Shown: in pieces, positions 26,255 to 38,984 of the stretch
Position numbering within the stretch: the first letter of the stretch is position 1
Layout: each line of letters starts with the position of its first letter
Assembly (NCBI GenBank): GCA_008477525.1
Contig: SPDT01000010.1
Coordinates: 1,178,001-1,242,000 of the forward strand
DNA: 64,000 nt
Reading direction: 5' to 3'
Origin: Hypomyces perniciosus
Lineage: Eukaryota > Ascomycota > Sordariomycetes > Hypocreales > Hypocreaceae
The notes under the pieces: model-generated
Databases searched by the model: none
What the model was told of the DNA's origin: nothing
Seen by the model: only the letters and a program-made list of their open reading frames with translations
Position numbers and translations under genes: made by a program

Positions 26255-27655
26255 CTAAACTGAGGAACACCCACTCCCATTGCGCGTTACCGACGCCGGT
26301 GCTCCGATGATCCGGACATCGTCCGGTGGCGTCTGCGGTCTTGAGTCCAGATACACCAAATGATCTTGGCAAGAGGCCGCAGCTTTACTCGCTCCATCAA
26401 GCTCGCTGACGTCATGATCTGGCGCCTCCCGAGCCCATGTACGAGTAGTAGCATCACCATATCGCGCAACACCCCTCACGGCCGGGTATTTTGGCTGTAG
26501 GAATCCCAGAGTGTCGTCTCCTGGTGCAAACGAGAAGTCTCGTCGATGCTGCTGCTGGGACTCCTGGCGCTTTCCACCGGTCGAGGTTCGTCTGTCTCTG
26601 TCGCTCGCGGTGGCTGTCGGGGCGGGTATCGTGCTATAACTGCTGTGCCGGCAAATGTCTTGTCTTGTGTCCGTTTCTTGGGCCTCTGCTGGCGAAGACA
26701 CGGCGGAAGAGGGGGTCCAGGAGGATGAGAGCGGGTGGAGAGGAACAAGTCGACTTCCCCGATCAGCCATTGTCTGCTGGCCTCCGCCATCACGGCTATA
26801 CCCAACTTGCTGCTCATATCCCCGCCCATCAAGGTCGATATCATCGTAAACGCCCAGCTCATGACCGAGGGTGACTGCAAACACGGTACCGGTCAGCTTG
26901 TAGTCGATGTCAGGTGGCTCTGGGATGATGCCATCACCTACGTTTTGGGCCATGTTTGCCATTGTCTCGTAAACCCTCAGGGGGTAGGTTTTCGGTCTTT
27001 CCAGATCCAGATAGCACATCCCAGTTGACCTCGTCACTCATGTTGATACCCGCGACCTCGTCGATTAGGTAGCCCTTTCCTCCCCCTTTTCTGATCAAAC
27101 TACCAGACCTGGCCATCACCACCGCCTCGATACCCTTTTCTGAGGTATTGTGGATAAACAACTCCAGTCGCTTGATCTCGGCCTTGTATCGGGCTTCTTG
27201 GATAGCCCAGTCTGCGACAAGTGACTCACGTTTCTCCTCGTCACTCTGCCGCAGTCCCTCAATCACGGCTAGCTCTTTCTCTTTATCTGTCACCTTCTTT
27301 TGGATAACTGCATACCCTTCAACGAGATGTAACACATAGGAGGTGTACTCCGGCCAAGCGTGGGCACTGTGGGGGCTGTCATGATGGCGATGCGAAGTGC
27401 CTCGGCCATTTGTTCAACTGATGGGTTATGCCACACCCGATCTGCCTCCCTGACCAGGACATCGCCCCCAGAGACACTGTGGCAACCTGATGTGCGAGGC
27501 ATTATCCGAGAAGCCGGCTCAAGCGAGCTGTCGAATCCCCCATGGTCACCCTGGAATAACAAAGGACCAGGAGAAACCGGATGTGGCGAATTCGGCCTCG
27601 CTGGGGTACGGCATCGTTGCCCAGGGAGCAGCCGCATCCAGCTTGAGTCGGCCAT
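26255..27655 (-). pseudogene. Conserved fungal hypothetical gene with an apparent frameshift
   Basis: The ATG at 27655 opens a frame (MADSSWMRLLPGQR) that reads to VWHNPSVEQMAEALRIAIMT and then PTVPTL; the coding continues at about 27355 in a different frame with PEYTSYVLHLVEGYAVIQKK, a charged coiled-coil-like stretch (KEKELAVIEGLRQSDEEKRE) and onward. Spacing implies one missing base near 27356-27359. A normal 67-nt intron (26875-26941, donor GTAGGT, branch GCTGAC, acceptor TTTGCAG) joins the next exon, which ends at 26255. I know the WHNPS...EY-SYVL pattern from uncharacterised fungal proteins but cannot name a function. It may be a pseudogene, a sequencing error, or an unusual 70-nt intron that would delete the WHNPS segment. 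Confidence 0.55.
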
Positions 27656-28376
27656 TGTCGTGGTTCTTCAGATTTATTCATGTATAGAACGTTTGTTATG
27701 TCTGATCTCCATTGGAAGCGAGGTTTTGTGAAGGAGTAGTAGCCCAAGTTCAGCATTTTCAAGATGTACTAATCTTCGGCAGCTGGCGGTCAACCGATTA
27801 AGATAGAAGAACATACCTTGGTACCCAGGCAGCTGCAAGCTACCAGCTGCCTATCACTTGTGTGTTTTCTAACCAGAAGATAACCACCATACATCTATCT
27901 ACACAGGGCTATACAAAAAGCGGCATAGGCAGATGTAACCCAGATACGTAAGATATACAATACAACACGCATACGGGATTGGCAAGTTGGGGCCGGAACT
28001 TTGACAATTCCTCGACTCGTTGATATCTATTGTACCACTGCTATCAAGAAAGGGCCTACAATGAGGTTGCAATGGCACCGCTATGGACATACACGGCGCA
28101 TAGCGTACTGCAATTCATCCCTTCATCTGCCTACCTATCTCCATTACCTCCATTATTGTCCACCATGGCCAAGATCAAGAGGGGAATTTCCTGGGCGAAT
28201 TATCATTACCAGTAGTAGAGCACTCAGCATCCGAAAGCTGGATCAACATATTCCTAGTGATTCGCCAAGGAAATGCTCTCTCCATCACAAGGTCTGATCC
28301 CCTTGCTTTGCCTGCTTAATATGGACCTGTAATTGGGTGAGACGAGATTTGCAGGTACTTGCCACCTCAAGGATGG
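27656..28376. other. Intergenic region
   Basis: Nothing supported. It contains the start side of the frameshifted gene and the 3' flank of the next minus-strand gene. Confidence 0.5.
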
Positions 28377-30123
28377 CTACTGCGCATGATTTCCTTGACA
28401 ATCAAGACTTCCTTTAAACCCCATTTTCATCCACTCACCCTCATTTAGTTCCAACGTACCCAACCCTAGGTCAGTCATCGACGCCGTTAGAGGCAAATCG
28501 GGATGTTCAGGATCATGAAATCTGCTGCTTTGATCAAAAGAAGAACTGTAATGTGCTGGAAGAGCATCACATTCAGGAGACGCGGGATGAGGAAATGCTT
28601 GGCTATGGCAAAACTCGGGAGATCCCAAAGAGGAGACTGCAGACGCATAGGAACTCCTGCGACTAGGTAATTGAGGCAGAGGCCGACGACCACCTGGTCT
28701 GAAGACCCCGAGCGAATCTGATCGAATCGGTATCTCTGTTGCCGTACCATACTCAACATCCTCGGTGTCATTGCTAAATGAATCCCCGTCGATATATGGC
28801 AGCAGCGATGGTGCAATGGAAGGTGCATAGGATTCCAAAGATCTCCTTGATGCTGCCTCTGAGGCTAACAGTTCCTCAGAAAAACGAGAGCAATAGAGAA
28901 CGGTATTGTGGACGTGTAATTTGAGTGAATCGTCCTCTGGTAACGGGTCGCTCGATGATTGGGGTTGTGAATGGAGGCGTTCAGGGGGTTCGGGGACAGT
29001 GGTAATGTGAGCATTGTGATGTTCGGACAACCTCGAAATGGCGTGATTTTTGACGACATCTTTCTTGCTTTCTCGGGAACCGCTCTCCTGGAATTTAGGG
29101 CTTGAAAGCCACATGTTCTTATCTTGATCTCCAATCTCTGGGGGAGATTGTCTCAGACGCGCTGGGAGGCACGCTTGATCGGGTACGAGGTTAAGCTCCA
29201 ACAGATACGCCCAGGCGCGGTAATTGAAATGGAACGAAGCAAAAGGGGAATCTGTTGGACCATTCAGAACCCAGTCGTAGTATACCGCATCTTCCGGATG
29301 ATCGAGAAGTCCACCTGAGGGAGATCTGTACAGTTTTGTTAGCATGACAAGAACGAGTATCTTCATAGGAAACCACCCCAATAGCAGGACTAGCCCTGCT
29401 GCTGTTGGCAGGCATCACCATACACAATACCGTATTGTTCCTGACCACGATATTGGCTTAAGCTGGGCGTTCTTCGTCGGCGATTCTTTGCTCGAAAGAC
29501 CTGGATTTCGATAACACCCCCGTCATCCGCTGCCGCTGTTGCGTCTGGGCCTGGAGAAAAAGTGAAGGATCGAGATTCGATCCCACTTCGCTTGAGTAGA
29601 ACGCCGTCTTGCTTGAAGTGCCACCGGTCGCAGGGCTCGTAGAGGGCTCGCATGACGGTGCCTGACGAAGCCCCAGGATTGGTTCCCCAGTTCGCAATGG
29701 CGCGACCGTTCAGGAGCATCTTGAAGAAAAATGAGCACAGGGGCTCTGGGGGTCGATGGATCGAGTACTGAATGCAAAATTGGGCACCTGCGATGGTATA
29801 AGCTGTGATGTTGAGAAATCGATACTAGAAAGTTAAAGAGAATGAAGGAGAATAAGATATATGATGAACTATGAACGTAAACGACTATCTGGTCTATACT
29901 TACCGGGAATAGAGGGAATGTAGACAGATACCCTCGGATTAGTCTTGTGAATACGGGGCGAGTCTGGTCCAGAGTACGTGGAGACACCCCCTCGAGGACT
30001 TTGTGAGATTATGTCAGGGGAGAGAATGTGGACCGAAGATGCATCAGGATGAGGGAATTCAGGGAGTGGCTGCGATTCTGGCTGAACTACTATGGAGATT
30101 TCGACTCCACGAAAAGATGGCAT
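28377..30123 (-). CDS. Conserved fungal protein of unknown function, 515 aa
   Basis: Exons 30123-29904, 29802-29424 and 29325-28377; phases close. The N-terminal half looks like one folded domain: MPSFRGVEISIVVQPESQPLPEF, VYIPSIPAYTIAGAQFCIQYS, FKMLLNGRAIANWGTNP, ALYEPCDRWHFKQDGVLLKRSGIESRSFTF. This pattern resembles uncharacterised fungal proteins with a beta-rich N-terminal domain (DUF7918-like in layout, not verified). The motif DAVYYDWVLNGP opens the third exon. The C-terminal 250 residues are Ser/Pro-rich and probably disordered. No signal peptide or membrane segment. For the first intron I used the acceptor at 29803 because it alone keeps frame with the domain. Confidence 0.65.
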
Positions 30124-31002
30124 CTTCGCATGAGGCTCTAGATAAGTATCTGCTCTTGGTTCAGCTCAGCCAGAAAAAAAAAGGCAGCAGACCCGATAGG
30201 GAGAGAAGGACTTCACAAGCCATGTGCACAACTCAAAAGCTCGAGCTGTGCCGGAGAGCGGAAAAGAAAGGAAAGGGGTAGGGGCTTGAGTGAGTGAGAG
30301 GGAGAGAGAGGGAGAGAGAGGGAGAGTTGGTTTCAATATGACAGCTGATCGAGGGGCAGTGGTCGGTCGGGAGTTCGGTGGATGTCAAGCCGAACATTGG
30401 ACGAGGTACGTGAGCAGCTGTAAGTGCTGTATGACTGGGCCACGGGCGTTATTCTGCATTCGATATAACTGGCCATATCAGCCAGGCGGAATCCATGTCA
30501 GTTTTGCGAGTTACAACGAAATTCAGAAGCACAAAGGGGTTCGCATATGGAAACCAATGATCACACGCCCAAATAACTCGGCTCTTGAGTCACCAGCTTG
30601 TTGAGGTAGCAAGGTCTGGTGGGATATTAGGTAGGGGTCAAGTTGCGGAGTTGATGTAAATGGGGTTGTTGGACAAAAGCCCTGTGATGGGCCGCGGACT
30701 CAAAGTTTGAAGACCTGTAGGCATGGCAAGTAGTATATCATCTTCTCAAACAGATACTCATATCACCTTAGTTCAAGGCCCGGACAGCGGCATTAGCCCA
30801 CATCTATGCTCCCACATTAGATGGATGCGCGGGATCGAGACTTCGACTGGAACCAGATAAAAAAGGGGAAATAACGGATGGTCCAATATTCATGCCATGT
30901 CGTTCATATCGAATGGATAATCGCCATACGTTCTCCGTGAACGGGCGGGGCACGCGCCAGGAAATACAAGTGCGTATACATTGTTGTAAACTCTTCGTCC
31001 AT
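30124..31002. other. Intergenic region with purine-rich repeat
   Basis: No gene supported. A GAGA/GGGAGA-rich stretch lies at 30291-30326, in the upstream region of the 515-aa hypothetical gene. Confidence 0.5.
30291..30326. repeat. (GA)n / GGGAGAGA purine repeat
   Basis: Repeated GGGAGAGA units; on the minus strand a polypyrimidine tract upstream of the hypothetical gene, a common fungal promoter feature. Confidence 0.85.
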
Positions 31003-31437
31003 CTAGCTCTCCCGCCCTAGTACAGCCTTCGAGTCCTCCTCCTTGCCCAACAGTCCTAGATTTCGTATTTGCCTTGCGCTTGGAGCATTATCCCGCGGAG
31101 TTGCCGCCTCGGCCCGGGCATACGCTGCTTGCAATGCCAACGCTCTCGCGTGCTGATCATTGTCAGTGCCGTCCTTCGCAATCACGCAATGTCAATGGTG
31201 TCGGAACCAACCTCTTTCTTATGATGAAGGCATTCGTAGTAGTCCTCCAATACGGGAGAACACTTCTTCTTGCCAGAGTCGTCCGCGGATGATGTGTTGA
31301 CGACGTAGCAGGCCATGACCTCTTGCCAGAAGGGAAAACAGCGACCGACGCCTGCAGCAGCCGTCAGTTAGGGGCTCAATGGATCAACACGCTCGGTTCA
31401 TAGGCTTACCGCCGTGCATGCCGTATCCTGACGCCAT
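31003..31437 (-). CDS. NADH:ubiquinone oxidoreductase small subunit, NDUFS5/15-kDa type (twin CX9C)
   Basis: Exons 31437-31410, 31351-31212 and 31152-31003 encode 105 aa. MASGYGMHGGVGRCFPFWQEVMAC supplies one CX9C motif and CSPVLEDYYEC the second, the twin CX9C fold imported into the intermembrane space by Mia40. The order, size and C-terminal helix (ALALQAAYARAE) fit the NDUFS5-like accessory subunit of complex I; other small CX9C proteins are the main alternative. Introns are 58 and 59 nt. It diverges from SEC39 with 412 bp between starts. Confidence 0.85.
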
Positions 31438-31849
31438 GGTGAGCCAAATGGGTACGTGTCGAGACGTTCACGCTCACTTTTTGGTTCAGCGACGTTTGCG
31501 AGTTGCTGTGGTAGTCGTGATGCTATCTCGATGGAGTCAATTCAAGATTGGCACTACTAACATGAGGTACGTTTCCTTACTAGCTCATGTCAAGTGAATC
31601 ATAGTACTTCCTGTTTAAGGTTACATCCCGTTAGAGGCATACTCCGCCTTGTTCCCCGATATAGCCTCGTTGCGATTGGCGCATCTCTTTATTAGCTTTA
31701 GTTGCATATAGTTTGATAATGACGGCATCAGGAAATGTGGCTATTCACCATCAAAGACGACGGACGATACAGAACGACAGCGAACTATTAATTACGCACG
31801 AAGTGACGTTAATTGATACCAGCCCCCACGGCGTGGTCACAGGCTCAAT
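31438..31849. promoter_or_regulatory. Divergent promoter region, complex I subunit / SEC39
   Basis: A 412-bp region between opposite starts, necessarily holding both promoters. No specific element recognised. Confidence 0.45.
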
Positions 31850-34699
31850 ATGAGTACTTTGCTCTCGCCAGCCAAGGTGCTACTTTTAGCTGCCCACTTC
31901 GCCGCCCACGCCGATATTGAAAGCTTAGCCCGTTTGGCGAGTCGACGCGCTGCCGTCCTCCGCAACGAGCTACTTTTACGAATCATTCTCACACACCTGC
32001 CAGAGACAGTAAAGCCGAATGCTTACGTTGGCTTGTTGCGGGATCTTGTCCATGATAAGCTCGGAGAGTACACTGGGGAGCTTGACACCACCCCGGTCAG
32101 TGACTTGTCTGACGAACAGGCCTCTAAGAAAGCGAAGAAACTCCATCTGGTACAGCTTTCATGTTCTGATGCGCCAACCGATGAACAAGATGACCCGTTT
32201 AACCTGTTTCTATTCCAAAGGTCCTATAAAATGGACTATGAAACAGGCCTTCTATCGGAGCTTCCTGACCTGCTTGTTCCATTTTTAAACTATGCGCCAT
32301 CCATTCGTTCTTGGGTGGCTTCGACTGTGCTTCCTTACATACGGAAAAACTGCGAGTACTACACCACGCAAGTCCCTTTATACTCGCTTCTTGAATTCCA
32401 GAACCTACCTGACCGAGCTGCCATCGTCTATCTCCTCTCCCAGACCGGACACAGCGAAGAGGACATCGGCCTCATTGGACGTGACTTGAGGGGACTGGTT
32501 GGTCCTTGGTTGCAAAATAAGGCGCGTTGGGTGCCACAAAGGAGCAGCAGTGAAACTTTAGACAGCGGCGAAGGATCGACTGTGGTATCCTGCCCTGGCT
32601 GGGAGCAAGTTCTGGAATGGCTTGTGTCTCAAGCTGCAGGATCATGGATGGTGGCCGTTGCTGCTATTGAGCAATGGGGAGGGCCCCAGGACGTCGATCT
32701 GGGTGATGGAATAAGCCCCACGCTTGGGGAGCCTCAGCAGCGTTACCTGGATCGTACATATGCCAGAGCAGCACTAGCGTCTGCGTACTTGGTATCCGAA
32801 GCGACAGTTGAAGCACTCCCGGGAGCATACCAGATGGTGAGCAAAGTAAGGTCGCTTTTGGGCCACGGCCAAGATCCATCACTGGAAATGGTCGCCTCCC
32901 AATTGCCCAACCTGTCTATGTTCGATGCAATGTCACTCCCAAGTGTGAAGCTTGCAACTTACATGAGAAATGATTTACTCGAGGCAACAAACCCGTTGAC
33001 CTCTCCCACGACCGCGGCAACGGTTCTGTTATCGGCACTCATCTTGAGCGCCTTCATTTGCACCCGGTTGGGTGTACCTTGTACAGTGAGGAGGGCCGGT
33101 GATCTAGCTTTTCTTCAGGACCAACGGGAACAGAAAGGAGAGCTGACAAAGCTAATTCGTGGGGCTTCAACTCAGTCACAGACAAATGATAATGAGTATT
33201 GGACGCAAGTGAGACGTGAGATTCTATGGCTTCACAACTGGGGTGCCACCCAAGACCACACTCAAACCCCTGGCGGTGTGAGGGGCGTCATTGGGATAGT
33301 GCCGAGAGACTTCATTGAGACCGAAATCCTCAAGACTCTGCTCTCCAGATCACGTATGCCTTTGCCACTACATTTCATGTTATTTGAGTGCTGACGCTTC
33401 TCAGGTTATGACCTGGCAAGATCCATCTACGAAGACGGGGTAGAACAGCCTCTTTTGGCAGAGGCCATACAAGATGTAGTCTACCATTCTGCTCTGAACG
33501 CCTTTGACAACGCCTCGAATCCCAATCGGTCACGCGGTGGCCTGAAGAAATGCGATGAAATGTAAGTGTTGGGGATATGACTTGGTTTGCTATAGAGCTG
33601 ACATGTGCTAAGCATCCACGCATTCCCCAAAACCATGGGGAAAAACCATCCTGCTACGAAACGAGTAGAGGCTCTTTTGAGGTGTACGCATGCCTTGAGT
33701 GATTACCGACTGGTTCTCAAGCAAGGCGAGCCCTTTAGCCCGGTGGTCCTTAGGGTGCACTCAGACCCCGTTTCAATCATCGACAGGGTTCTGGAACTGA
33801 ATCCCAAAGCCTACACACGCCTTCAAGAGTTTTTAGAAATGGCTATCAACATGGCCCATGCTGGCATCTCGCGCCGGACCACCCCTGTGAAGATGTGTTT
33901 AACAACATATGAAGATGACGAGGAACTTCCTGTGGCAGAGAAGCGCATTGTGGCGATGTGCATAGAAGCTGCTCTGCGAGAAGATGACTTTGAGACGGCA
34001 TATTCATACGTAGTCAATCGACTAGATGCACTAGCTGTTGATGGACTCGAATCTGCCTCAAGGGAGCACCGCGATGAATGGTCTTGGAAGGCAGCTTTGA
34101 GGACGGGACAATACATTCGCACCGAACAGACTCTGCAACCAACTCATTTAGGGACAGCCAGCGGGAATCTCGAGATACGCCATCTGGAACAACGCATCGA
34201 GTGCCTCGCAACCGCATTGCGTGTTGCGCCTTCGTCTCAGCTCCAAGAAATTCTCAAAAGCTTCCGGCGCTGCGAAGAGCAGCTCGAATCAGCCATCAGA
34301 GAGGAGGCCGCTAATGAAGCTGCTTGGGGTGCTGCAAGGGAGGTACCTGGAGCGTTTGCTAGCCCAAGTATTGACAGGTTGCACACATCACGAAACATGA
34401 CTGCCACCGCCGCAGCCAGGCAGGCGGAGGAGGCCCCGATGTCTCTTTTTGACCTCTCACGAGCTACTGCCAGACTTGCCCAACGAAACTTCACGCAGCT
34501 GTCAAGTTTACCAACTATGGCGACTATTGGACACTCGGTAGCGGCCTCAGACTTCTCTAACCAAGATCAGTGTGACGAGCAAACACTACGTCGTCCAAGA
34601 AAAAGGGACCAATTTAGAGAAGTCGCTACAGGAACACTTGTCTCAGGTGTTGGCTGGCTATTAGGGGCAAACGTAAACCGAGGGGCGGCTGAGACGTAA
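31850..34699 (+). CDS. SEC39: Sec39 domain protein (Dsl1 tethering complex)
   Basis: Exons 31850-33353, 33405-33561 and 33613-34699 give 915 aa. The all-helical sequence begins MSTLLSPAKVLLLAAHFAAHADIESLARLASRR and contains the Sec39-type blocks PFLNYAPSIRSWVASTVLP, the segment around RYDLARSIYEDGVEQPL, and KKCDEIIHAFPKTM. Sec39 works with Dsl1 and Tip20 to tether Golgi-derived COPI vesicles to ER SNAREs. The C-terminal 100 residues are less conserved. No membrane segment. Confidence 0.9.
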
Positions 34700-36417
34700 T
34701 AGAGAGGTGGATGCATGTGCGCATGAATATGAATGAATGACTGAAGAAACCTACTAATCATTGAACCCATCACGAATGTCATAGTCTTATACTGTTCGCA
34801 AAATGGCTTATTTAACACGGAAAATTGCTCATGGCACTATCTGGAACACGACTCAACATAAAGAGTGACATTCAGATTAACCGTTGAACTGGATGCTACC
34901 CAGTAGATACAATGACCTAACAGCAATGGTGATTTTAACGTTGCGTGATGGCTCATACAAGGGTTTAACAAGCCCCAGGGGATCAGGTCAAAACTTAATA
35001 GATGTGCTGGTGGATCCTTGACGGTCATGACATGATGTCTCCAATATCCGGCTTAAAAATGGCTCAAACAAGAAATAGTTTTCGACTGACACAGGGGTTT
35101 GTCAAATTCCCATACAAACCAATACTACCTTACAGCTTGCATCAAAGTCCGTATAGAGCAGCAACATTATATAGTCAAGAATAATGATCGTCTGTCATTT
35201 GAGAGCATCGAACGGCCGGCCTTTGATGTTATCCTGAACAAAACCTAGGTCCGATCAGCACATTAACCGAGAGATAGGGCGCATAACAGTCAACAGGATC
35301 TCAAGCACAGCTTGTGATGTGTTCGAAGACGAATGCCTTAGAAGACTTCGTGTAAATTCCAGTGTAGTGTCGAAGGAGCTGAAAATTGTTTGATATGTCA
35401 AGAAAGAGGACCATATAATTGAATGTAGGGGTTGCAGTACTTCGCTACTTGATATTATTAGCCCACAAATTCCATGTTCGACAATGATGGGTTCTTGCTC
35501 ATTCATTGCACCAAAACCGGAACCAGACACTTGAAAAGAACCACGACGGTGAAGAAAAATACCTACCCAGTATGTGATAAAAAGAAAACTAGGCATCCCA
35601 TCTGTCTCAAATGTCAGATGCATTGATAAATTCCTTACCAGAACAATAAGAAAAGGCAGAATGTGAAGCGGGAGGTGATTACGGCGAGTGGCTTGTTGAT
35701 AGGCGTAGGGCGGTGAATTTACGTTCAATACTGGCTTCACCAAGGTAACGGTTAGTCAAGGCCAAGGTGAGGCGGTTTCATCATCATCTGAGGTTGATGT
35801 GAATCCGAAATTGCCGCCGTCGACTCAGTTCCGCCAGACCAATGTGTGGAGTTCTGACAACTGTATACAAGGCTGCGGAGAACGATCGCCTCAGTCGCTG
35901 GGCAATCTGCTTATTGGTCCATGGGGTTCACTTCGTAAAAAAAAATTCCCAAGTCGGTGTCTGTTGGGTTGTTGTGCTGCCAATGCTATCAAAATGCTGT
36001 CGCGTAACGTGACGAGTGATGAAGTGTTTGATTCTGCAAAGATCCGGAAGCTGCCATACGCGGCCCATACGTAACCCTGTCGCCGCAAGACCGACCAGCA
36101 AGAAGAAGAAATCAGTGATGACGGCCGAAAAACCCGATTTTGTTTCCCTTTCCTAGCTGTCGCATATCGCACGAAACTCCTAAGTGAGCAGATCCTAACG
36201 GGGAGTCCGCATTAGTCCATGGAGGTCGATTGAAGGACCGCGGACAGGACAAAACAGAACAAAGAAAATAAGTAGCAACAGGCAGCCCATTAATAATAGC
36301 ACAAAGACGTGTGTGATTCGTCATGGATCAATAGACGGCGCGTGTTGGTGACAGCACCATCAGTGCATCGCCGGGTCAGGACCTAGAAATATTAGCGTTT
36401 ATGTGCGCATGCTACGT
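34700..36417. other. Intergenic region of 1.7 kb
   Basis: No gene supported. A minus-strand ORF at 35255-35743 lacks an ATG at its 5' end and resembles no family I know. A short A-run lies at about 35937-35944. Confidence 0.45.
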
Positions 36418-37712
36418 TCAATAGTAGCTCGAACCTCCGTATGGCTCACGCGCCTCAGATCGTGAGGTGGACTCTCCATAAGCAGGACCGCCTCCAGCAG
36501 CTGGTTCTCTAGCCCGACCAGCATCACGGTCACCCGCGCCAGGCCGATCATAACGTTCACGCTCATATCCGCCGCTGCCGCTGCCACCGCCACCGCCGGC
36601 GCGGGGGCCATAGCGGTCGCGGTCTTCGCGGGCACCACCGTACCGATCGCGGCCGTAGTTCTCGTCTCGCTCGCGGCGGTCATAACCACGTTCCTGGTCT
36701 CGTCCCTGTTCGCGTCCCTGTTCGCGTCCCTGGTCTCGTCCATAGCCGCGCTCCTCGTAACGTCGGTCATCTCGGTAGCCTCGATCATACCCACGCTCTT
36801 CATATCGTCTGTCATAACCACGTTCGTAGTTTCTCTCGTAGCCTCGGTCGTTGCCGCGGTCGTTGCCGCGGTAGCGATAGTTGTCATCACGGCCGTAACC
36901 ACCACCCCCATAACCGCCGCGTCGGCGGTCATCAAAGCGTGGACGGGGATCTGCATCGAAGTCAGTTGTTGGAGCTGGTGAATGACTAGAAGATAACTTG
37001 CCTCTCTTGGGAGGGCCGAAGTATTTTCCAGGAGTTGGCGTGCGAGGGCGGGCCCTACGGGCTTTCTCGATGCTCATAGTGCGGCCCTCGACCACTTCGC
37101 CTTGAAGACCCTCCCTGGCGGCCTCAGCTTGCTCGGACGTCACCATCTTAACAAAGCCAAAGCCACGGGATTCTTTTGTATGGGGGTCGCGCATGATCTG
37201 GCACTTCTCAACCTCGCCATATTTCTCAAACATCTTGGACACCTCTGCCTCGCTCAGGCGAGGGTGGATGCCAGTGACGAAGAGGTTAGAGCCAGGATTA
37301 ATAGCCCCATCATCGTCATCTTTGGGAGCAGCGGCATCCTTAGTCCTGAAAGAGATGAAAACAGAAGGTTAAAGAGATGATTTGGTGGAGTGGGAGGACA
37401 GTAAGAAGGACTTACACGTCAGGGTTGCCACCTGGGGAAGCAGAGCGGCGGCGGCTGCCGTTGTCGTCGCGCATAGGGCGAGGAGAAGCGCTTCTGTTAT
37501 CGCGCTCATAGCGAGGAGCCTCATCTGATGCCGCGTTAGCACTAATTGCATGATTATCACACGATGCTATTGTTGTTGTTGTTATTATTGTCGGGGTGAA
37601 CAACGGCCTGAGGCCACGCAGCACAACAAACGCGTCGCCATGAGAGGAGGGAGGACAGACCATCATAGCGGTCGCCATTCGCGGCCTCGTAATCCATTGC
37701 AGTAGTCGCCAT
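36418..37712 (-). CDS. Tra2-like SR/RRM RNA-binding protein
   Basis: Exons 37712-37661, 37524-37416 and 37345-36418 give 362 aa. An N-terminal Arg/Ser stretch (RDNRSASPRPMR, SRRRSASPGG) precedes one RRM: RNP2 is LFVTGI, RNP1 is SRGFGFVKM, with MRDPHTKESRGFGFV typical of transformer-2. A linker PRTPTPGKYFGPPKRGK follows and a long tail of YDR/RGYDR/GGYGRD repeats. It is expected in nuclear pre-mRNA splicing regulation. Intron 1 (136 nt, GTCTGT donor) is longer than its neighbours and contains a TTG microsatellite. Start: first ATG in frame with the RS region. Confidence 0.88.
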
Positions 37713-38984
37713 GATTTCCAGGGAGTTGTGGTAAGATGGAAGTGAGGCGAGGAAGGGGATTGATTGTTGCGTGATGGCTTCGCAACTTGACAAGCGGACG
37801 AGAGTGAAGAAGAGAGGGAGGGAAAAAAACGATGGTACACGAGAAAGAAGTATGAGAGAGGGAGCCGATGATTAGGCGGCGCAGGTGAAAGGGGAGAACA
37901 AAGCGGCCTAGATCTGATACAGCTGCCTGTCAGAGAACGATGGCCTTGGCAAACGAAGAAGATGAGAAAAATCGCTGCGTCGCGATGGATTGGACGGTGA
38001 TGGGGCGAGAAAAAAAAAAGGGCGAGTGAAAGGCAAATAATCAGCCGGTTCATCAGAGCCGTTGCCAGTTGTGCCAATGCAAGGGAGGTAGGTGCTCCGT
38101 AGATACTATCTGCTACTATACTAATTGATGAACACGCTGGAGACGGGAGACGTGCAGTGAGGCGAAGGTCAAGAATCAGCCGATCTGGTATGACGCATTG
38201 TATGGAGTACTTTCACCAGCACTTGGGAAACTTGATTGATACGCAAAACTATCGGGTGGCTACTGCTCTTGTAAAGTAGACTCGCAGTACTAGGAAGTTC
38301 CTGCTTTGTAGCTGTGGAGCCCTAGAATCTACTATGTGCTTAGTAGGAGTATCAGTTTATGAGATGCACATGGTCTCCTGAAGAGGCGCACCGCATTCTA
38401 TACTACCTAGGGTAGTGTCTAATGGCGAGTAGGTAGTATTTACTACCTCCCCAGAAGCGCATTTTATCTTGTCTTTTTATTCTTTTGGGGGGTTTACATG
38501 CGAATAGGCGTTTAAAGATGGAGTTACCCGTTTGTTTATTCAAGGACGGTCTTTACGTCATTCCAGGGACGTACTTGACTTCAATTGCCAAAGGACGATC
38601 TTCGCAGGTTGCAGGTAGCAGGTAGTATACTACATAGTACTAAAGCCTAAAAATTAACACGAGGCCCATCACGCTCATCATATCTCACATGAATTGATAG
38701 AAATATTGCAAAAATACGGTCTATCGCGATAGTGGTAGTTTGATGTGTAATTCAGCAATCGAAGCCCCAGAAAATAGCCATTCCGGTGATGAATAGCTGA
38801 ATACCTTGGTCAGACCAGCAACTCCATTCTTGAGTGACGCACGAGCTGTCTGAAGTTAACACTTTACATCATTCTGGGGGAAAGGCACTATTGAGAACAC
38901 ATACATCCAAATCCCTCAAGTAACGAGCAAACTGCCGGTGCGACATCTGAAAGTGTCGGGTTCTCGAGAGTCGTGAGGTCGTGT
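37713..38984. other. Upstream region of the Tra2-like gene and intergenic DNA
   Basis: No gene supported. 38060-38660 has many TACTA/TAGTA and CCTAGG motifs, including near-palindromic clusters at 38395-38450. Confidence 0.5.

Noticed and set aside
35255..35743. 162-codon open frame on the - strand
   Set aside because: No ATG at the start, no family resemblance and no supporting introns.
36399..36956. Thr/Ala/Met-rich 185-codon ORF
   Set aside because: It is a shifted frame of the Arg/Asp/Gly repeats of the Tra2-like gene.
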